Source: Pantoea sp. Mb-10 (GTDB taxonomy: Bacteria; Pseudomonadota; Gammaproteobacteria; Enterobacterales; Enterobacteriaceae). From it: a stretch of DNA of 64,000 bases. Below are positions 59,897 through 64,000 of this stretch, in pieces. Each line of letters begins with the position of its first letter. Position 1 is the first letter of the stretch. A program made the position numbers and the translations under genes. The stretch lies in contig NZ_JAJSDX010000004.1 of assembly GCF_021272205.1 (NCBI RefSeq), positions 310,001-374,000 on the forward strand, read 5' to 3'. The notes beneath the pieces are model-generated. The model did no database searches and was not told where the DNA came from. It was given only the letters and a program-made list of their open reading frames with translations.

Positions 59897-62800
59897 TTAT
59901 GCCAGCCATAGCAGGGTATCGCCGGGACTGACCGGGCGACCCGCCTGACAGGCAATGCGTGCGACCACCCCCGACTGCGGCGCCACAATCGCCAGCTCCA
60001 TTTTCATGGCTTCGACGATGATCAGCGTCTGGCCCGCCTCGACCGCGTCGCCAGGCTGCACCAGCACTTTCCAGATATTGCCGTTCATGTCGGCGCACAC
60101 GGCGTGGCCGTCGCTCGCCTCCGCGCCCACGTCAGGTGCGGCTTCCGGCATCGGCGGCGCGCTCTCCTCTTCGTGCGCCCAGTGGGCCACCTCCTGTTCA
60201 AAGGCTGCCGCCTGACGCTGACGGAAGTCGGCAATGGACGCGGCGTGCTCGGTGAGGAAGTGCTGGTGGGCGGCGAAATCAAACTCGGTGTGTTCAATGC
60301 GGATGGCGGCGCGCCCCTCGCGGAAATCGTCGCGCAGCTGCGTCAGCTCCGCTTCGCTCACCGGATAGAAGCGCACCTGATCAAAGAATTTCAACAGCCA
60401 CGGCTGGCCCGCCGCAAACTGCTCATTTTTCAAGAACGTGTTCCAGATCGGCAGCGTACGACCCACCAGCTGGTAGCCGCCGGGAGAATCCATGCCGTAG
60501 ATGCACATGTACATGCCGCCGATACCCACCGTGCCTTCGGCGGTAAAGGTGCGCGCCGGGCTGTATTTGGAGCTCAGCAGGCGATGGCGGGGATCGATCG
60601 GCACGGCGCAGGGCGCACCGAGGTAAACGTCGCCGAGTCCCAGAATCAGATAGCTGGCGGAAAAAATCGTCTCGCGCACCGCCTCGCGGCTCGGCAGGCC
60701 GTTGATGCGTTGAATAAAGTCGACATTATTGGGCAGCCACGGCGCGGTGGCGCGCACCGTTTCTTGATAGCGCGTCACCGCGCCAAGTGTGGCGCTGTCT
60801 TCGAACGCCATCGGCAGCCATACCGTGCGCGACGGCACTTTTAGCTGGCTAACATCGCCAAGTTCCGCCTCCAGTTCCAGCAGCAGCGCGATCAGCTGCG
60901 GCTGGCTCAGTATCTGGCTGTCATAGCGCACCTGCAGCGAGCGCACCCCCGGTGACAGCTCCGCAATCCCCGGCACCGCACGCGCGCGCAGCGCCTGCAT
61001 CAGCAGGTGTACGCGCAGGCGCAGCGCCAAGTCCAGCACGTTGTCGCCGTATTCAATCAGGACGTATTTGTCACCCGCCTGGCGGTAGGCCACCGCTGGC
61101 GTGGTATCGCTGGCGGGCAGGGCGGCCAGCAGCGTGGCGGAGCCCATGGCGGTGGCGGCCAGCGACGGCATCGCAGCCTCTGGCGCGTGGCTTGGGCGCA
61201 GCGTGGCGATGCTGTGCGTCTGCGCTTTCTCGCGCGCTACCGCGTCCTCCGCGCTGATGGGATAGAAGCGGATGCGATCGCCCGGCTTCACCTGGCCCAC
61301 CTTCCACAGTTCGGCTTTGGCGATGGTCACCGGACAGACAAAACCGCCCAGGCTCGGGCCGTCGTGCGTCAGGATCACCGGGAAATCGCCGGTAAAGTTC
61401 ACGGCGCCAATGGCGTATTCGCAGTCGTGCACGTTAGAGGGATGCAAGCCGGCCTCGCCGCCGTTGGCGCGGGTCCAGCTCGGTTTGGGGCCGACCAGGC
61501 GCACGCCAAGGCGGTTGGAGTTGTAGTGCACCTGCCAGTCGCTGGCAAAAAATTCGTCGATGGCCGCTTGCGTGAAGAAGTCGGGCGCGCCGTGCGGCCC
61601 ATAGAGCACGCCGATGCGCCATTCGCTGCCGTAGTGCGGCACCCGCGCCGGGTCGAGCGGGCAAGGGGTATCGACGGGCGCCGGCGTGGTGCAGGCAGCG
61701 AGCGCCGGTTGCGCAATCGGCAGCATATCCGCCACGCGCAGGGTGCGCCCGGCGTGTCCGCCAAACTGACCCAGCGTAAAGGTGGCGCGGCTGCCGAGGT
61801 ATTCCGGCACATCCAGGCCGTTGCGCACCGCCAGATAGGTGCGGCAGCCGCTGCGCGCGCGGCCCAGCGTCAGGGTTTGTCCGGCGCGGATCATAATGGG
61901 CTGCCAGTAATCCACCGGTACACCATCCAGATCGGCCGGGCAGTCTGCCCCGGTCAGTGCGACCGTGGCGGCGGCATGAAAGCGCAGCGTCGGGCCTTGC
62001 AGCGTGAATTCCAGCCCGGCGGCGCTGTCGTGGTTGCCCACTATGCGGTTCGCCAGGCGAAAGGCGTAATCGTCCATCGGCCCGGACGGCGGAACGCCAA
62101 TGTCCCAATAGCCCAAACGGCCAGGGTAATCCTGTACGCTGCTAAACGTGCCGGGCTGCAGCACTTCGATGGCGCTGGCGGCGGGAGTAAAGCTGTCCAG
62201 AAAGCGCGTCCACATCTCGGCGTGGCGAAACGCCTCGGTGGCGACAATCTGACGCAGGTAGTCGAGGTTGGTGGCAATGCCGTGCAGCTGCGTTGCGGCC
62301 AGCGCCTGCTGCATGTTGGCCAGCGCGGCGTCGCGCGTCTCGGCGTGGACGATCAGCTTGGCGACCATCGGATCGTAAAAGGCGGAGACCTCGCTACCGG
62401 TGGTGACGCCGCTGTCGACGCGCACGCCTCCCGGGAACGCAACGTGGGTGAGGACGCCGGGGCTGGGCTGAAAGTTTTTCAGCGGGTCTTCGGCATACAG
62501 CCGCACTTCTATGGCGGCACCCCGTGGCGGCTGCTGTAGGCGCGCCCAGTCGAGCGCCTCGCCAGCGGCCACCTTCAGCATGCACTCCACCAAATCCAGC
62601 CCGGTGACGCACTCGGTGATCGGATGCTCGACCTGCAGGCGGGTGTTCACCTCCAGAAAGTAAAAGGCGTCCTGCGCGGCATCGTAGATGTACTCCACCG
62701 TGCCCGCGCTGCGGTAGTTTACGCGTTCGCCCAGGCGCACCGCTGCCGCCAGCATGGCGTCGCGCGTGGCCTGCGGCAGGTTGGGGGCGGGCGTCTCTTC

Positions 62801-63514
62801 AACCACTTTTTGATTGCGGCGCTGCAATGTACAGTCGCGCTCGCCCAGCGCCACCACGGTGCCGCGCCCGTCGCCAAAAATCTGCACTTCAATGTGGCGC
62901 GCGCGATCGATGCAGCGCTCCAGAAATACCCCGGCATCGCTAAAGAACTGTTCGCCGAGGCGGCGCACGCTCGCCCAGGCGCTGGTCAGTGCCGCAGCGT
63001 CGGCGCAGCGCGTCAGGCCGATGCCGCCACCGCCCGCCGTGCTTTTCAACATCACCGGATAGCCGATGCGCTCGGCCGCCTGTAACGCCTGATCCAGCGT
63101 ATCAAGCAGCGGCGTGCCGGGCGTCATCGGCACGCCCGCTTCGGCCGCCAGTTCGCGCGCGCGGTGTTTTAGACCAAACTCACCGATCTGCTGGGCGGTG
63201 GGGCCGATAAACGTCATGCCCGCCTGCTCGCAGGCGTGGGCAAAGGGCAGGCTTTCCGACAGGAAGCCGTAGCCAGGCCAGATCGCCTGCGCGCCGCTTG
63301 CCTCCGCTGCCGCAAGAATTTTATCGATGCGCAGATAGCTGTCGCTGGCTTTATCGCCGCCCAGCGCCACGGCGATATCGGCCTCCCGAACGTGCTGGGC
63401 ATTGCGATCGACGTCGGCATAGACCGCCACGCTTTTTACGCCGAGGCGCTTGAGGGTGCGAATGGCGCGACAGGCAATCTCGCCACGATTGGCAATCAGG
63501 ACAGTTGTGAACAT
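59897..63514 (-). CDS. Urea carboxylase (biotin-dependent)
   Basis: The 1205-residue protein has an N-terminal biotin carboxylase (1-450; Asn-Arg-Gly-Glu-Ile-Ala, and ATP loop Ser-Thr-Ala-Gly-Gly-Gly-Gly-Ile-Gly near 158-166). A KipA/AHS2-type domain (about 460-760) and a KipI/AHS1-type domain (about 830-1030) form the carboxyltransferase. A biotin carrier with Glu-Ala-Met-Lys-Met near 1172-1176 ends it. It converts urea, bicarbonate and ATP to allophanate. Full family length. Two bases separate it from the allophanate hydrolase gene. Confidence 0.96.
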   Translation of the reverse strand: MFTTVLIANRGEIACRAIRTLKRLGVKSVAVYADVDRNAQHVREADIAVALGGDKASDSYLRIDKILAAAEASGAQAIWPGYGFLSESLPFAHACEQAGMTFIGPTAQQIGEFGLKHRARELAAEAGVPMTPGTPLLDTLDQALQAAERIGYPVMLKSTAGGGGIGLTRCADAAALTSAWASVRRLGEQFFSDAGVFLERCIDRARHIEVQIFGDGRGTVVALGERDCTLQRRNQKVVEETPAPNLPQATRDAMLAAAVRLGERVNYRSAGTVEYIYDAAQDAFYFLEVNTRLQVEHPITECVTGLDLVECMLKVAAGEALDWARLQQPPRGAAIEVRLYAEDPLKNFQPSPGVLTHVAFPGGVRVDSGVTTGSEVSAFYDPMVAKLIVHAETRDAALANMQQALAATQLHGIATNLDYLRQIVATEAFRHAEMWTRFLDSFTPAASAIEVLQPGTFSSVQDYPGRLGYWDIGVPPSGPMDDYAFRLANRIVGNHDSAAGLEFTLQGPTLRFHAAATVALTGADCPADLDGVPVDYWQPIMIRAGQTLTLGRARSGCRTYLAVRNGLDVPEYLGSRATFTLGQFGGHAGRTLRVADMLPIAQPALAACTTPAPVDTPCPLDPARVPHYGSEWRIGVLYGPHGAPDFFTQAAIDEFFASDWQVHYNSNRLGVRLVGPKPSWTRANGGEAGLHPSNVHDCEYAIGAVNFTGDFPVILTHDGPSLGGFVCPVTIAKAELWKVGQVKPGDRIRFYPISAEDAVAREKAQTHSIATLRPSHAPEAAMPSLAATAMGSATLLAALPASDTTPAVAYRQAGDKYVLIEYGDNVLDLALRLRVHLLMQALRARAVPGIAELSPGVRSLQVRYDSQILSQPQLIALLLELEAELGDVSQLKVPSRTVWLPMAFEDSATLGAVTRYQETVRATAPWLPNNVDFIQRINGLPSREAVRETIFSASYLILGLGDVYLGAPCAVPIDPRHRLLSSKYSPARTFTAEGTVGIGGMYMCIYGMDSPGGYQLVGRTLPIWNTFLKNEQFAAGQPWLLKFFDQVRFYPVSEAELTQLRDDFREGRAAIRIEHTEFDFAAHQHFLTEHAASIADFRQRQAAAFEQEVAHWAHEEESAPPMPEAAPDVGAEASDGHAVCADMNGNIWKVLVQPGDAVEAGQTLIIVEAMKMELAIVAPQSGVVARIACQAGRPVSPGDTLLWLA

Positions 63515-63516
63515 GA

Positions 63517-64000
63517 TCAGTTGCTCCCCTGCGCAGCGAGCCAGTTACGCCAGCCGCCAAATTCAGTAATCTCCAGCGCCTGCGTCAGTGCCGCAGGCTC
63601 GCAAATAAAGCCTTTAACGCTGCTGCCGTCGGCCAGCGTCAGCGATCCGATTCCCAGCGGGGCCGGGATCTCCGCGACAAACTCGCCAAAGCGCGCCAGC
63701 GGGATATCCCACAGCTCAACGGTAATGGCGGCGCCGCGGTCGCTGCGCAGCAGCCCCGGTTTCTTGATGGGGCCGTCCAGCAGGGCGAACAGGCGGTAGC
63801 TATCGGCGGTGTGCGTCTCGGTGACCAGCACCGCGTCGCGCGAGGTGAGCTGATGGTTAAGCGGCATGCCGGTGAGGTGCGCGCCGACCACCGCCACGCG
63901 CACGTGCGCCGTTGAGGGCGGCAGCACGGCAGGCTGGGCGGGCAGCGCCTCACCGGTGGCCCCCAGCGGCAGCGCCAGGCGGTGCTGCCAGCGCAGACCA
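63517..64000 (-). CDS. Allophanate hydrolase, C-terminal part (gene cut by window end)
   Basis: The frame stays open to the window edge, so about the last 160 residues are visible. They match the C-terminal domain of allophanate hydrolase (Val-Gly-Ala-His-Leu-Thr-Gly-Met-Pro-Leu-Asn, later Val-Lys-Gly-Phe-Ile-Cys-Glu). The amidase domain with its Ser-Ser-Lys triad lies outside. The enzyme splits allophanate into ammonia and CO2, completing nickel-free urea breakdown with the carboxylase downstream. Confidence 0.92.
   Translation of the reverse strand, partial: GLRWQHRLALPLGATGEALPAQPAVLPPSTAHVRVAVVGAHLTGMPLNHQLTSRDAVLVTETHTADSYRLFALLDGPIKKPGLLRSDRGAAITVELWDIPLARFGEFVAEIPAPLGIGSLTLADGSSVKGFICEPAALTQALEITEFGGWRNWLAAQGSN

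Overview
The window is a chromosomal segment of an enterobacterium. It probably comes from the Pantoea/Erwinia side of the Enterobacterales. This is inferred from gene order (yjjA - leuX - opgB - fhuF - leu tRNA cluster - rsmC - holD - rimI - yjjG - ytjB - serB - radA - nadR - ettA) together with a membrane-bound gluconate dehydrogenase and a urea carboxylase locus, so the genus is not proven. The backbone is GC-rich; the accessory stretches at about 7.5-10.5 kb and 16.4-25.2 kb are clearly AT-richer.

Region 1 (1-5.9 kb): the end of a three-subunit periplasmic gluconate 2-dehydrogenase (small subunit, flavoprotein, triheme cytochrome c), then marC, a protein resembling the front half of an IS110-type transposase, and yjjA.

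Region 2 (6.03-18.77 kb): an integrated P4-like phage satellite in the 3' end of leuX (tRNA-Leu CAA). Its recognisable parts are a P4-type integrase, repeated arm-type sites at both ends, a P2/P4-like cos, an Ogr/Delta activator and a Sid-like late gene, Vis/AlpA, a CI/C4-type antisense-RNA immunity region, Kil/Icd-like and Cnr-like early genes, the alpha primase-helicase, and two iteron clusters that resemble crr and ori. Two cargo modules are inserted. A SIR2-HerA anti-phage pair lies between int and cos. A pentapeptide-repeat/potassium-channel gene, overlapping by one base with a nucleotidyltransferase-like gene, lies between the origin and attR. The second pair is the best candidate here for an undescribed system.

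Region 3 (18.8-25.2 kb): AT-rich island DNA beyond attR. It holds a NERD-nuclease/helicase (Nhi-like), an IS3-family transposase remnant, an overlapping two-gene unit with a PD-(D/E)XK nuclease motif, and a Sel1-repeat membrane protein. It looks like a second defence-rich block at the same tRNA hot spot.

Region 4 (25.4-43.2 kb): ordinary backbone with small envelope and unknown-function genes, opgB, a tautomerase with a divergent LysR regulator, a capsular-type glycosyltransferase and a YncE-like propeller. A likely nucleoside-use cluster follows (MFS - LacI - nucleoside hydrolase - MFS), then a YbaK-type deacylase, Fur-controlled fhuF, a membrane diguanylate cyclase and a DUF1435-like gene.

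Region 5 (43.3-53.5 kb): three near-identical tRNA-Leu(CAG) genes and the conserved housekeeping block rsmC to ettA, then deoR.

Region 6 (53.7-64 kb, all on the minus strand): a urea assimilation operon: allophanate hydrolase (cut by the window end), urea carboxylase, a GntR regulator and the urea ABC transporter urtABCDE. Urea is imported, carboxylated to allophanate with ATP, then hydrolysed to ammonia and CO2.
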